A DNA stretch of 33,373 bases from Bacteroidales bacterium (GCA_017429765.1 JAFROJ010000018.1:1-33373), one strand, 5' to 3'; counted from the stretch's first letter, positions 1 through 10,962 are shown. A program made the numbers and translations. The notes: generated from the sequence alone by a model not told the origin.

Positions 1-79
1 CCATCCCGAACAGAGCCGTTAAGCCCGCCCGCGCCGATGGTACTGGCCCACCAGCCGGGAGAGTAGGTCGCCGCCGTAA
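1..79 (+). rRNA. rrf: 5S ribosomal RNA, 3' part
   Basis: The window opens inside a 5S rRNA gene. The conserved loop-B/C segment (ccatcccgaacagagc, gttaagcccgc, gcgccgatggtact) and the near-terminal block gggagagtaggtcgccgcc are present in the normal order. About 35 nt of the 5' end lie outside the window. The 3' end is approximate because the closing helix partner is not visible. It is presumably the last gene of an rRNA operon transcribed into this window. Confidence 0.95.
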
Positions 80-87
80 CTCGGGAG

Positions 88-126
88 CCCCTGACAGGAA
101 CGATCCTGCCAGGGGGTTCTTTTTTT
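88..126 (+). terminator. Intrinsic terminator of the rRNA operon
   Basis: A 12-bp stem (88-99 with 104-115, one A-C mismatch) closes an acga loop and is followed by a T-rich tract (117-127). It lies about 10 nt after the 5S rRNA end, as expected for a factor-independent terminator of an rrn operon. Confidence 0.85.
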
Positions 127-146
127 TATTCCGGTGTGCCCAAGGG

Positions 147-235
147 TGTCACCCTGAGCGTCCTCCGGTGTCACCCTGAGCGTCCTCCGGTGTCACCCTG
201 ACCGTCCTCCGGTGTCACCCTGAGCGTCGCGAAGG
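147..235 (+). repeat. 22-nt tandem repeat, about 3.7 copies
   Basis: The unit begins tgtcaccctgagcgtc and ends ctccgg. Copies are at 147-168, 169-190 (identical), 191-212 (one substitution) and 213 onward, where the last copy runs into gcgaagggtctg. That tail resembles the dispersed motif 'tcatcctgagcgaag...gaaggatct' common in intergenic DNA of many gut bacteria, so the array looks like local expansion of one end of that dispersed repeat. No spacers are present, so it is not a CRISPR array. Confidence 0.8.
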
Positions 236-310
236 GTCTGAGCGTCAGCCCGGTTGGTGAGCCGGCCGAACCACCGCTGTCTTCTCCTTTTTCCACGATA
301 CAGAATTTAG

Positions 311-418
311 GCTGGTACGGGAGTCGTTCATTATTAAGAGATAACATAATCAGATGGTGCCGAAATTGGCGCCATCTGATTCGGGAATTGATTGTTATTC
401 AATAATTTACATACCAGC
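311..418 (-). repeat. 108-nt nested palindromic element, copy 1
   Basis: Terminal inverted repeats (gctggtac at 311-318, ataccagc at 411-418) enclose a central 14-bp stem (348-361 with 368-381, one G-T pair, 6-nt loop) containing cagatggtgcc / ggcgccatctg. Read on the minus strand it matches the element at 33056-33163 over its entire 108 nt without gaps, 81 of 108 positions by hand alignment. Strand is given relative to copy 2. It could be a MITE or another non-autonomous mobile palindrome, or a structured RNA. No coding potential is apparent and no clear target-site duplication was found. Confidence 0.8.
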
Positions 419-482
419 CCGCCGGCCCTTGCCGTAGGCGAACTCCATAGAGAGGACGGTCGGGATAACAGGAAGGGGATCC

Positions 483-518
483 AGATCCTTCGGTCTCTTC
501 GCTACCTCAGGATGACAG
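483..518 (-). repeat. Dispersed 'tcatcctgag...gaaggatct' repeat
   Basis: On the minus strand this reads tgtcatcctgaggtagcg followed by aagagaccgaaggatct. It is a copy of a short intergenic repeat with the general form tcatcctgag-(n)-cgaaggatct. It lies in opposite orientation to the related array at 147-235. Part of it can fold on itself through cctga/tcagg-type pairings. Function unknown. Confidence 0.6.
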
Positions 519-577
519 GAGATGTGTCGTCCTGAAAATAGTTTCCCAAAATAGATAAGCTTTATGGAAGCTGAATG

Positions 578-1798
578 CTATCTGGAATTATAGACCTCGA
601 GGGCTTTCTCGAGGACGATCAGGGCCCGGGTAAGGTCTTCTTTCTTAAGCACATAGGCCATCCTGACCTGATTCAGGCCAAGGCCGGGCGTGCTGTAGAA
701 TCCGGCCGCGGGAGCCATCATCACGGTCTCTCCGGCAAAACCCTCGGGCGTGTTCTCATCCTTGTACACGAACTCGGAGAGACACCATACGCAGAAGTCC
801 TCGGCGTTCTCGACCGGGAGCGATAAGACTGTGTAGAACGCTCCCTTCGGGGTCGGTGAATAGACGCCGGGAATGCTGTTAAGCCCCTTGATGAAGAAAT
901 CCCTTCTGCCGAGATATTCCTCGAAACACTCTTTGGAATATTCCTCGGTGCCCTCGATCGAGGCCTCGGCCACAATCTGGCCGAGGAGAGGAGGACTGAG
1001 GCGGGCCTGGCAGAACTTCATCACCGCGGTCATCACCTTCTCGTTGTGGCTCACTATCATACCGACCCTGATCCCGCACTCGGAGTATCTCTTCGAGACT
1101 GAGTCCACGACGATCACGTTGTTCTCAATTTCCGGAAGGCACAGGGCTGAGAGGTAAGGGGCGTCCGTGTAGCGGAACTCCCTGTACACCTCGTCCGAGA
1201 TCAGGAACAGATCATGCTCGCGCACGATGTCCCTGAGCCTGTAGAGCTCCTCCTCGGAATAGAGGTAACCCGTGGGATTGTTGGGATTGCAGATAAGGAT
1301 GGCCTTGGTCTTGTCCGTGATGGCCTTCTCGAAGTCCTCCACTGAAGGCAGGGCGAAGCCGTCCTCAATCTTCGATGTGACTGTCTTGATCGTCACGCCG
1401 GCGGTCACCGCGAAAGAGATGTAGTTGGCGTAGCCGGGTTCGGTCATGATGATCTCATCGCCCGGGTCAAGGCAACTCATGAAGGTCAGAAGAAGGGCCT
1501 CTGAGCCGCCGCAGGTCACGATTATCTCCTTCTCCGAGACATTGACCCCGAACTTGGCGTAGTAACCTACGAGCCTGTCCCTCAATGGCTTAATGCCATT
1601 GCTGGGGCTATATTCAAGAGTGGTCCTGTCAATCTTCTTCAGGGCTTCAAGAGCCTTGGGCGGAGTGGGGAGGTCGGGCTGCCCGATGTTCAGATGATAG
1701 ACCTTCACCCCGCGCGCCTTGGCGGCGTCGGAGAAGGGCGTGAGCTTCCTGATGGGGGAGGCGGGAATATGGATTCCCCGCTGGGATATTCCTGGCAT
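578..1798 (-). CDS. PLP-dependent aminotransferase, fold type I (class I/II)
   Basis: A 406-residue aspartate/aromatic-aminotransferase-like enzyme that should transfer amino groups between an amino acid and a 2-oxo acid in the cytoplasm. Visible landmarks are NPNNPTG (171-177), the cofactor-binding DEVYREF (202-208), the PLP lysine K236 in SVSKRYSECGIRVG, and a C-terminal substrate-carboxylate arginine in LNQVRMAY. The SKRYS form of the lysine motif differs from the usual SKT(F/Y)S but keeps the key residues. It is the last gene of the ftsE-nth-gpmA operon, 14 nt after gpmA. Substrate cannot be read from the sequence. Aspartate or an aromatic/branched amino acid is most likely. An internal start is possible, since the first 12 residues look poorly conserved. 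Confidence 0.9.
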   Translation of the reverse strand: MPGISQRGIHIPASPIRKLTPFSDAAKARGVKVYHLNIGQPDLPTPPKALEALKKIDRTTLEYSPSNGIKPLRDRLVGYYAKFGVNVSEKEIIVTCGGSEALLLTFMSCLDPGDEIIMTEPGYANYISFAVTAGVTIKTVTSKIEDGFALPSVEDFEKAITDKTKAILICNPNNPTGYLYSEEELYRLRDIVREHDLFLISDEVYREFRYTDAPYLSALCLPEIENNVIVVDSVSKRYSECGIRVGMIVSHNEKVMTAVMKFCQARLSPPLLGQIVAEASIEGTEEYSKECFEEYLGRRDFFIKGLNSIPGVYSPTPKGAFYTVLSLPVENAEDFCVWCLSEFVYKDENTPEGFAGETVMMAPAAGFYSTPGLGLNQVRMAYVLKKEDLTRALIVLEKALEVYNSR

Positions 1799-1812
1799 GG
1801 CTGAATGGAATA

Positions 1813-2559
1813 TTATTTCGCCTTGCCCTGGTTGGCGACGGCGTTCTGCTTGCGCTTGAGCTCCTCGGGATCGGCCAGGTAATAGTCGTTCACGAGATTG
1901 AGGTCGTCGTCGAACTCGAAGACGTAAGGGGTCGCGGTGGGGATATTCAGGCCGACGATGTCGGCGTCGGAGATGCCCTTGAGGTGCTTCACGACTCCTC
2001 GGAGACTGTTACCGTGCGCGACGACAACGATGTTGTCATGCTCCTTGAGGGCGGGGAATATCTCGCACTCCCAATAAGGCATGACCCTCTCGATGCACTG
2101 CTTGAGGGCCTCGGTGCGGGGGACGTACTGGTCCGGAACCTGGGCGTAGCGGGGATCCTTGGTGGCGCTGTTGGGGTCTTCCTCGGGGAGGTTGTGGGGG
2201 GCCACGTCATAGCTGCGGCGCCAGATCAGCACCTGCTCGTCACCGTATTTCTGGGCGGTCTCGGCCTTGTTCAGGCCCTGGAGCATGCCGTAGTGCTTCT
2301 CGTTGAGCCTCCAGGTCTTCTTGACGGGGATCCAGTCGAGATCCATGGAGTCGAGCACGTTATTCAAAGTCTTGATGGCCCTCTTGAGGTAGGAAGTGTA
2401 GGCTACCTCGAAGGTGAAACCATTCTCTTTCAGGATCTTACCGGCGTCGAAAGCCTCCTGTACACCTTTCTCGCTCAGATCAACGTTGGTCCATCCCGTG
2501 AACCTGTTCTCCTTGTTCCACTGGCTCTCGCCGTGACGGATTAAAACGATTCTTTTCAT
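1813..2559 (-). CDS. gpmA: 2,3-bisphosphoglycerate-dependent phosphoglycerate mutase
   Basis: Interconverts 3- and 2-phosphoglycerate in glycolysis and gluconeogenesis. The 248 residues match the dPGM family length. The phosphohistidine motif RHGESQWN is at 8-15 (H9), the substrate loop RFTGW follows at 19-23, the acid/base glutamate is in RLNEKHYG (E87), and the second catalytic histidine is in VAHGNSLRG (H182). The C-terminal tail (about 225-248) is lysine-rich and asparagine/glutamine-rich, as in other dPGMs. It lies between nth (21-nt gap) and the aminotransferase gene (14-nt gap), all on the minus strand, so co-transcription is likely. No functional link with its neighbours is obvious. 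Confidence 0.97.
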   Translation of the reverse strand: MKRIVLIRHGESQWNKENRFTGWTNVDLSEKGVQEAFDAGKILKENGFTFEVAYTSYLKRAIKTLNNVLDSMDLDWIPVKKTWRLNEKHYGMLQGLNKAETAQKYGDEQVLIWRRSYDVAPHNLPEEDPNSATKDPRYAQVPDQYVPRTEALKQCIERVMPYWECEIFPALKEHDNIVVVAHGNSLRGVVKHLKGISDADIVGLNIPTATPYVFEFDDDLNLVNDYYLADPEELKRKQNAVANQGKAK

Positions 2560-2580
2560 TTCAATATTCTTTAATGATTT

Positions 2581-3225
2581 TCAGATTATCCTGTTGTTCC
2601 TCTCATATTCCCTGCACCAGTCCTGAAGGCCGCACTCCTCGCATTTCGGCTTCCTGGCCACGCAGGTGTACCTCCCGTGAAGGATGAGCCAGTGATGCGC
2701 CTTGGCTCTCTGGGCCTCGGGGATTCTCGCCTCGAGCTCCTTCCCGACAGCGTCCACCGTCTTCCCGTCCGACAGGCCGAGCCTGTGGGACACCCTGAAA
2801 ACGTGCGTGTCAACCGCTATCACGGGCTTGTCGTAAACTATCGACGCTATCACGTTAGCCGTCTTCCTGCCGACACCCGGGAGGCTCATGAGGCTGTCGA
2901 CATCCGAGGGGACCTCCGAGTTGAAGTCCGTGACCAACTTCCGGGCCATGTCGATCAGGTGCCTGGTCTTGGAATTCGGGTAGGAGACGCTCTTGACGAA
3001 CGGATAGACCTCCTCGAAAGAGGCCTCCGCCAAGTCATTAGGCTCCGGAAATCGCTCAAACAGAGGCGGTACAACCATATTGACCCTCCGGTCTGTGCAT
3101 TGGGCGCTCAAGATCACGGCGACCAGAAGATGGAAAGGGGAGTCGTGGTGAAGCTCGGTCGTGGGAGTCGGCCGGTTCTCCTCGAACCATGCCAGAATCC
3201 TCGAATATCTGTCTTTCTTGAGCAT
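2581..3225 (-). CDS. nth: Endonuclease III, DNA glycosylase/AP lyase
   Basis: Base-excision repair enzyme that removes oxidised pyrimidines and cleaves the abasic site. The 214 residues match E. coli Nth in length. The helix-hairpin-helix LPGVGRKTANV carries the Schiff-base lysine K121. The catalytic aspartate D139 is in VAVDTHVFRV. The [4Fe-4S] loop has the canonical C-x6-C-x2-C-x5-C pattern at C188, C195, C198 and C204. It starts one nucleotide after the ftsE stop codon, which suggests translational coupling, and is followed by gpmA after 21 nt. Confidence 0.97.
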   Translation of the reverse strand: MLKKDRYSRILAWFEENRPTPTTELHHDSPFHLLVAVILSAQCTDRRVNMVVPPLFERFPEPNDLAEASFEEVYPFVKSVSYPNSKTRHLIDMARKLVTDFNSEVPSDVDSLMSLPGVGRKTANVIASIVYDKPVIAVDTHVFRVSHRLGLSDGKTVDAVGKELEARIPEAQRAKAHHWLILHGRYTCVARKPKCEECGLQDWCREYERNNRII

Positions 3226-3226
3226 C

Positions 3227-3961
3227 TCAGATGGTCAGGGCAAGATCTATCACCTCGTCGTTCAGATTCTCCTCGCAACTCTCGTCCTTGCAGACAAACA
3301 CCCTGCCGTGATATTTCTCGAATATCCCGCGGTTGTGGGTGACCATGACGATGGCGGTCCCGTCCTCCTTGTTGATCCCGGTCAGGAGCCTCATAATGCC
3401 GTCGGCGGTCTCGTTGTCGAGATTGCCGGTGGGCTCGTCGGCGACTATGAGAGCGGGGCGGTTCAGGAGCGACCGGGCTATCGCGACGCGCTGCTGCTCA
3501 CCTCCGGAAAGCTGGTGAGGCATCTTGTGGGCCTTGTGGGTCAGGCCGACATCCTCGAGGACCTCGCGGATACGCTTGTCCACGAAATTCTTGTCCTTCC
3601 AGCCGGTGGCTTTCAGGACGAACTCGAGATTCTCCTCCACAGTCCTGTCCATCAGCAGCTGGAAATCCTGGAAGACAACGCCGACTTTCCTGCGGAGAAA
3701 GGGGATGTCCCTTTCTTTCAGGCCGTTAAGCTTGAAGCCACAAACCTCGCCGAATCCTTTCAGGAGGGGATTCTCGGCGATCATGGTGCGGATGATTGAT
3801 GTCTTGCCCGTGCCGACCTTGCCTACTATGTAGACGAAATCACCGGCCTTGATCTCCATGTCCAGACCGTAGATCACCACATTCTCACCGTTCAGGATGT
3901 CGGCGCCCTTGAAGGAGACAAGCGGCTCGTTTTTTGTTGGTTGTACTGATTTGTCCTCCAT
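3227..3961 (-). CDS. ftsE: Cell-division ABC ATPase FtsE
   Basis: Predicted ATPase of the FtsEX complex, which couples division to peptidoglycan hydrolase control at the inner membrane. Over 244 residues it shows Walker A GKVGTGKT (47-54), Q-loop VVFQDFQLL (Q98), signature [14 protein letters not shown] (151-164), Walker [13 protein letters not shown] (D175/E176) and switch histidine H209. The Walker A variant GKVGxGK is typical of Bacteroidetes FtsE. FtsX is not adjacent, which is usual in this phylum. The start follows a TATATTTG box by only seven nucleotides, implying a leaderless or nearly leaderless mRNA. It heads the operon with nth, gpmA and the aminotransferase. Confidence 0.88.
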   Translation of the reverse strand: MEDKSVQPTKNEPLVSFKGADILNGENVVIYGLDMEIKAGDFVYIVGKVGTGKTSIIRTMIAENPLLKGFGEVCGFKLNGLKERDIPFLRRKVGVVFQDFQLLMDRTVEENLEFVLKATGWKDKNFVDKRIREVLEDVGLTHKAHKMPHQLSGGEQQRVAIARSLLNRPALIVADEPTGNLDNETADGIMRLLTGINKEDGTAIVMVTHNRGIFEKYHGRVFVCKDESCEENLNDEVIDLALTI

Positions 3962-3968
3962 GATTGGA

Positions 3969-3976
3969 CAAATATA
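3969..3976 (-). promoter_or_regulatory. Bacteroidetes -7 box for the ftsE operon
   Basis: On the minus strand TATATTTG (consensus TAnnTTTG) ends 7 nt before the ftsE ATG (3961-3959). The usual distance from box to transcription start puts the start at or next to the ATG. No good -33 TTTG is seen at the standard spacing. Confidence 0.6.
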
Positions 3977-4000
3977 CTTCTTTTTTTTGAGTATATTGAG

Positions 4001-4008
4001 TAAATTTG
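4001..4008 (+). promoter_or_regulatory. Bacteroidetes -7 box for the TPR/barrel operon
   Basis: TAAATTTG (consensus TAnnTTTG) lies 42 nt before the ATG at 4051, in the 89-nt divergent intergenic region shared with ftsE. The predicted leader is about 35 nt. The -33 element is not convincing. Confidence 0.55.
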
Positions 4009-4050
4009 TAGATTGTGGTTTGAACTAAAAAACTTTCGCGAGATTCGATT

Positions 4051-7038
4051 ATGAACACCAAACTAAAAGCGGCGCTTCTGGCGGCGGCTATGCTTCCCGG
4101 CTGGTTGTCGCTTCCGGCCCAGGACCGGACTCCCGACCGGTACCGCCAAGCCATCGACCTCTACAATCACGGCATGTTCGAGCGGGCGGGGACCATCTTC
4201 GACCAGATCCAGTCCGAGACGGGTGATGTCATGGCGGAGGGTTACAAGACACTCTGCGCGGTCAGGCTTCAGGAGAAAGGCCATGAGACAATGGCCTCGA
4301 GCTACATCTCCGGCAACCCTTATTCCAAGCTCATCCCGCAGATCCGGTTCTACAGCGGGCTGAACCTGTTCGACAAGGAGGATTACAAGGGCGCCGCCGA
4401 AGAGTTCGGGAAGATTGACCAGAAGTCCCTGGAAAAGGGCCAGATAGCCGAGTACATGTTCAAGCGCGGGTACGCCCTCTTCGAGGAGGGGGATCTCGAC
4501 AGGGCCAGGGAAATCTTCGCCAAAGGCGAGAAGATGCCTTATTCCGACTACACCGCGCCCTCCAGGTATTCGATGGGCTACATCGACTACACCCGCAAGG
4601 ATTTCAAGGAGGCGTATTCCTGGTTCGAGAAGGCCGGGAAGGACGCCCGTTTCACGGACATATCCAACTACTACATGACCGAGTGCCGGTTCATGCAGAA
4701 GGATTACGCCTATGTGATCAGGAACGGCGTCAAGCTCTACGACGAGGTCCCGGCGGACCGCAAGTCCCACCTTGCGAGGATCATCTCCGAGTCGTACCTC
4801 GCCACGGGCGAGTCGGCGAAGGCCAAGGAGTTCTACGACAAGATCGAGAGCGACCGGATCGACATGGACCGTGACGACTGGTTCTACGCCGGCACCGTCC
4901 TTTACTCCAACGGCGATTTCAAGGGTGCGATAGACAATTTCACGAGGATGTCCAGCAGGACCGACTCGATAGGCCAGATCGCCAACTACCAGCTCGGCTA
5001 CAGCTACATCCAGACCGGCAACAAGGTGGCGGCCCTGGACGCTTTCCGGGAGGCCTCCGGGCGGGATTTCAACCCGGATGTGAAGGAGGACGCCCACTTC
5101 AACTACGCCAAGCTCTCATTTGACTTGAATAACAACCCTAAGGTCTTCGACGACTACATGTCGAAGTATCCCGGCAAGGAGAAGGGGGACCAGATCTACA
5201 GCTACATGGCCTTGGCCTCCCTCTACAACCATGACTACGCCGGCGCCGTGGACGCCTACGCCAATATCGATAATCTCGACGACAACCAGAAGGCCAACTA
5301 CATGAGGGCCAATTACCTCCGCGCCAACCAGCTGATCCAGAACGGCTCGTGGAGGGACGCCGCCCCTCTTCTGAAGGCGGCCGGATACTATTCGGACAAG
5401 AAGGAGCCGTTCAACCAGCTCACCCGCTACTGGCTCGCGGAGTCTTATTACCGCGGAGGCCAGTTCGAGCAGGCGCTTGAGACCTTCACCGACTTGTACA
5501 ACACTTCCGCCCTGGACGGGAAGCCGGAGGGTCGGTTGATCCCTTATGACTTGGCTTACAGCTATTTCCGCATGGGGGATTATTCCAACGCCGCCAAGTG
5601 GTTCGACGAGTATCTCAAGGACAGCAACCCCGCGGAGGGAGAGGACGCCGCTTCCCGAAGGGCTGACTGCGACTTTGTCGTGAAGGACTATAAGACCGCT
5701 GCCAAGGGCTACGAGGACGCCCTCAGGAGGTTCTCCTATTCGGACAACCTCTACCCTGCCTACAAGGCGGGAATAGCTTACGGCTTGCTGGGGGACAAGG
5801 ACGGGAAGGTGAGTGTCCTGTCGAGAGCCCTGAAAGCGAGGCCGTCCGCGGAGTACTATTCGGAGGCCATGTACGAGCTCGGAAGGGCTTATGTCTCAAA
5901 GGGTGACAACGAGTCCGCCGTCAAGGCTTTCGACAAGCTGAGGGTGGAGACCGACGACAAGACCATCGCCGCCAGGGCCCTGATCGAGCTTGGGATGATC
6001 TACAGGAATATGTCCGAGTTCGACAAGGCTCTCGGCCACTACAAGCGGGTGGTCGAGGACATGCCCGGCACCGAATACGCCAGCGACGCCCTCGCCGCCA
6101 TCGAGTCCATTTACCAGACCGAGGGCAGGGCGGACGAGTACATAGACTACGCCGACAAGATCGGGGCGATCAAGGACAAGTCCGCCGGCGAGAAGGAGAG
6201 CATGTATTTCGCCGCCGCCGAGCAGCTTTACCTGTCCGAGAACTGGAACAAGGCCCTGGCCGCCCTCCAGAACTACCTGGAGCGTTATCCTTCAGGCGCC
6301 GAGGCCGGCAAGGCGAGCTTCTACACCGCAGAGTGCTACCGCAACCTCGGCAAGAAAGAGCAGGCCTGCGACTGGTACAAGAAGACAGTCGAGACTTCCG
6401 AGGGCACATCCCAGGCCGAGGCCGCGATGCTGAACTTCTCTGTCCTCTCGTACGAGATGCAGCGTTACAAGGACGCCTACGGCGGGTTCAGCTCCCTGCT
6501 GTCCTCCGCGAAGATCGAGGGCAACAAGCACACCGCCAGGGTTGGAATGACCCGCTCGGCGTACAAGGCGGGCGACTATTCCTCCGCCATCACCTGCGCC
6601 GGTAAGGTCAAGGCCGACTCCAAGAGCACCGAGGCCGAGCTCAGGGAGGCCGACTACATCATGGCGAAGTCCCTGCTCTCCACCAATGAGAGAAGCCGCG
6701 CCTTCGAGATATTCAAGACACTGGCCGCCAAGCCTTCCACTGACGAGGGCGCCGAGGCGGCATACATGCTGATCCAGGACGCCTGCGACCAGGGCAAGTA
6801 CAAGGAGGTCGAGGAGAAGGTCTACGACTTCTCGTCCAAGGCCGGAGGCCAGAACTACTGGCTCGCCAAGGCGTTCATAGCGCTTGGCGACTCTTTCGCC
6901 GAGCAGGAGAACTACGCGCAGGCCAAGGCCACGTTCGAGAGCGTCCTGAACGGTTACAAGCCCGCCAACGGCACCGCCGACGACGTGCTTGACAATGTCC
7001 GCATGAGACTCTCCAAACTTGCCAATTTGATGAACTAG
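4051..7038 (+). CDS. Large exported tetratricopeptide-repeat protein
   Basis: A 995-residue protein with an N-terminal signal peptide (hydrophobic core about 6-22, probable cleavage after PAQ at 24) followed almost entirely by TPR helical hairpins. Examples are RYRQAIDLYNHGMFERAGTIFDQ-like units and motifs such as YLSENWNKALAALQNYLERYP around 740. More than a dozen repeats are visible from about residue 28 to 990. It is presumably periplasmic or attached to the inner face of the outer membrane and acts as a protein-binding scaffold. An outer-membrane barrel gene follows after 7 nt, so the two products probably work together. This TPR-plus-barrel pairing is common in Bacteroidetes, but I know of no assigned function. 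Confidence 0.85.
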   Translation: MNTKLKAALLAAAMLPGWLSLPAQDRTPDRYRQAIDLYNHGMFERAGTIFDQIQSETGDVMAEGYKTLCAVRLQEKGHETMASSYISGNPYSKLIPQIRFYSGLNLFDKEDYKGAAEEFGKIDQKSLEKGQIAEYMFKRGYALFEEGDLDRAREIFAKGEKMPYSDYTAPSRYSMGYIDYTRKDFKEAYSWFEKAGKDARFTDISNYYMTECRFMQKDYAYVIRNGVKLYDEVPADRKSHLARIISESYLATGESAKAKEFYDKIESDRIDMDRDDWFYAGTVLYSNGDFKGAIDNFTRMSSRTDSIGQIANYQLGYSYIQTGNKVAALDAFREASGRDFNPDVKEDAHFNYAKLSFDLNNNPKVFDDYMSKYPGKEKGDQIYSYMALASLYNHDYAGAVDAYANIDNLDDNQKANYMRANYLRANQLIQNGSWRDAAPLLKAAGYYSDKKEPFNQLTRYWLAESYYRGGQFEQALETFTDLYNTSALDGKPEGRLIPYDLAYSYFRMGDYSNAAKWFDEYLKDSNPAEGEDAASRRADCDFVVKDYKTAAKGYEDALRRFSYSDNLYPAYKAGIAYGLLGDKDGKVSVLSRALKARPSAEYYSEAMYELGRAYVSKGDNESAVKAFDKLRVETDDKTIAARALIELGMIYRNMSEFDKALGHYKRVVEDMPGTEYASDALAAIESIYQTEGRADEYIDYADKIGAIKDKSAGEKESMYFAAAEQLYLSENWNKALAALQNYLERYPSGAEAGKASFYTAECYRNLGKKEQACDWYKKTVETSEGTSQAEAAMLNFSVLSYEMQRYKDAYGGFSSLLSSAKIEGNKHTARVGMTRSAYKAGDYSSAITCAGKVKADSKSTEAELREADYIMAKSLLSTNERSRAFEIFKTLAAKPSTDEGAEAAYMLIQDACDQGKYKEVEEKVYDFSSKAGGQNYWLAKAFIALGDSFAEQENYAQAKATFESVLNGYKPANGTADDVLDNVRMRLSKLANLMN

Positions 7039-7045
7039 AAGCGAG

Positions 7046-8875
7046 ATGGACATGAGAAAGAATATATTGACACTGGCCGCGGCGCTTCTCTGCTCCGTCG
7101 CCATAGCCCAGAATATCAATCCCACGGTCGAGGTGACCAACACCTACCAGGGTGACCCCTCGGAGGTCCACAAGCCCCAGATCGGCATGGCCATCCCGGA
7201 CTCTCTCCTGAGGTTCGACATGGACTTCGGCTACGAGGTCTTCGAAAAGCCTTACCAGGGCGCTTTCAACTTCAAGCCTTACATGCTGGCCATGAAGCCG
7301 GAGAAAAACGCCTACAGGGGCAGGGAACTGTACCTGAGGGCCGGAGCCGGATACTCCCTCCACCCCCAGTTCGACTTCGTTTTCAGCCCCGAGAAGAGCG
7401 GACCGTTCCAGATGAGCGTCTACGCCGGTCACAGATCCTATTTCGGGAAGTACAACACCCTTCATCCTGAGTATGATAACGGTGTCCACGAGATCATCAA
7501 AACCCCCGGAAAGACCTTCGGCGGGTATGACGCCCTCAGTTCGGCGGGATTCGAGGGAGCCTATAATCTCAACAAGGCGGTCATCTCTTTCGGCGTGGGT
7601 TACGATGGCCTTTTGGCCAAGGACACAGTCGCCAGCCGCTCCTTCAACGCCGGCGTCTTCAACCTGAGGGTCAGGTCCAACAGGGACGACTCGAGATACA
7701 TCTTCTACGACATCGCCCTGAACGGGCGTTTCGGCGGTGATAAACGGTCATCAGGCGGCGAGAACTCCGTGTTGTTGAAGCGGGAGTACTCCTGGAACAA
7801 TCTTAACGAGAGTTCTTTCGGCCTGACCGGGGCTGTCGGCCCTGTGTTCGACGCCACCCACGCGGCCTTGCTGGGTTTCGAGGCTGAGACTGTCTCTTAC
7901 AGTGGCTTCCTCAGCGCCAACACCGGCCGGCTCGCGCTCATCCCGAAGTACCGCCTGACGAGCGGCAAACTAGATCTCGACCTTGGAGTCAGGGTCGAGA
8001 CTGTCTTGAAAGCCAAGCAGGCGGAGGACTCCCGGTATGATCCTGTCCATCAGTACAAGGGAGGATTTGTCTTCCCTGATGTGCGGGTCCGCTTCGGTCT
8101 CACGGACAACCTCAGCCTCTACGCCTCGGCGACCGGAGGACACACCCTGAACACCTATTCGTCGATTCTCGCGAGGAATCATTTCATCTTGCCGGAGGCC
8201 ACCGACCTGGCGTTGATGGACAATTCCGTGGAGAAGGTCAACGCGAAGGTCGGCTTGAAGGGCAATGTCAGCTCAAAGCTCCAGTTCGAGGTTGACGGCG
8301 GAGCCGCGGTTGTCGGGAACGGGCTCCTCGACGGGGCCTGCGTGACCAAGTGGCTCATTGAATATATGACGAGTTCCGCTCATTACCCGAATCCGACCAG
8401 CCGCGCTTTTTTCACTCCGACCGTTGTGTACTCGGATTATAGTCTCATCTACGCCGACGCCCTGGTCGACCTTGCCGCCGGGAATTTCCATCTCGACGGG
8501 GGAGTCCACTTCAGGCACATGGCTTTGAGGGACGACACCGACCCGGGTCTCTTGCTCCCCAAGTTGAGTTGTGACCTCAAGGCTGTCTATGATTTCAGTT
8601 CCAGGGTTTACGCCGGGTTCCGCGTCCAGGCCGCCGGCGCCAGGAAAGGGAACAGTTCCTGGCCGACCAGAACTGATGATGGACTTATCGTCTCGTGTGA
8701 TCCTGTCACGCTCCCCGGATGGGTCGATCTGGGCCTCCTCGGAGGGTGGCGTTTCAACCGGAAACTGGGTTTCTGGCTGGAGTCCGGGAACCTACTTTGC
8801 GAGACCATCCAAAGAACCCCGTTTTACTCTGAAAAAGACCTCTGGATAACGGCTGGAATCACCTTAAGTTTGTAG
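7046..8875 (+). CDS. Outer-membrane beta-barrel protein, TonB-receptor-like without plug
   Basis: A 609-residue protein with a signal peptide (MRKNILTLAAALLCSVAIAQ, cleavage after AQ). The remainder has alternating polar/aromatic strands typical of outer-membrane barrels, for example YLRAGAGYSL, FQMSVYAGHRSYF, AVISFGVGYDG and the final strand DLWITAGITLSL. No TonB box or plug domain was recognised, and the short N-terminal region (about 20-70) is proline- and charge-rich. It follows the TPR gene by 7 nt. Two in-frame ATGs (7046 and 7052) are possible starts. The second gives the cleaner signal peptide. The gyrB -7 box begins 10 nt after its stop codon. Confidence 0.78.
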   Translation: MDMRKNILTLAAALLCSVAIAQNINPTVEVTNTYQGDPSEVHKPQIGMAIPDSLLRFDMDFGYEVFEKPYQGAFNFKPYMLAMKPEKNAYRGRELYLRAGAGYSLHPQFDFVFSPEKSGPFQMSVYAGHRSYFGKYNTLHPEYDNGVHEIIKTPGKTFGGYDALSSAGFEGAYNLNKAVISFGVGYDGLLAKDTVASRSFNAGVFNLRVRSNRDDSRYIFYDIALNGRFGGDKRSSGGENSVLLKREYSWNNLNESSFGLTGAVGPVFDATHAALLGFEAETVSYSGFLSANTGRLALIPKYRLTSGKLDLDLGVRVETVLKAKQAEDSRYDPVHQYKGGFVFPDVRVRFGLTDNLSLYASATGGHTLNTYSSILARNHFILPEATDLALMDNSVEKVNAKVGLKGNVSSKLQFEVDGGAAVVGNGLLDGACVTKWLIEYMTSSAHYPNPTSRAFFTPTVVYSDYSLIYADALVDLAAGNFHLDGGVHFRHMALRDDTDPGLLLPKLSCDLKAVYDFSSRVYAGFRVQAAGARKGNSSWPTRTDDGLIVSCDPVTLPGWVDLGLLGGWRFNRKLGFWLESGNLLCETIQRTPFYSEKDLWITAGITLSL

Positions 8876-10951
<2,076 letters not shown>

Positions 10952-10962
10952 AGCCATAAGAC

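Larger units (their letters stand above)
127..577. other. Gene-free region between the rRNA terminator and the aminotransferase gene
   Basis: No convincing coding region was found. The interval contains the 22-nt tandem array, the first 108-nt palindromic element and the dispersed repeat, listed separately. A strong terminator for the minus-strand operon ending at 578 was not found. A weak hairpin around aagctttatggaagct (558-573) is the nearest candidate. Confidence 0.7.

Noticed and set aside
147-235. CRISPR-like repeat array
   Set aside because: The copies are contiguous, with no spacers, no palindromic ends and no cas genes nearby.
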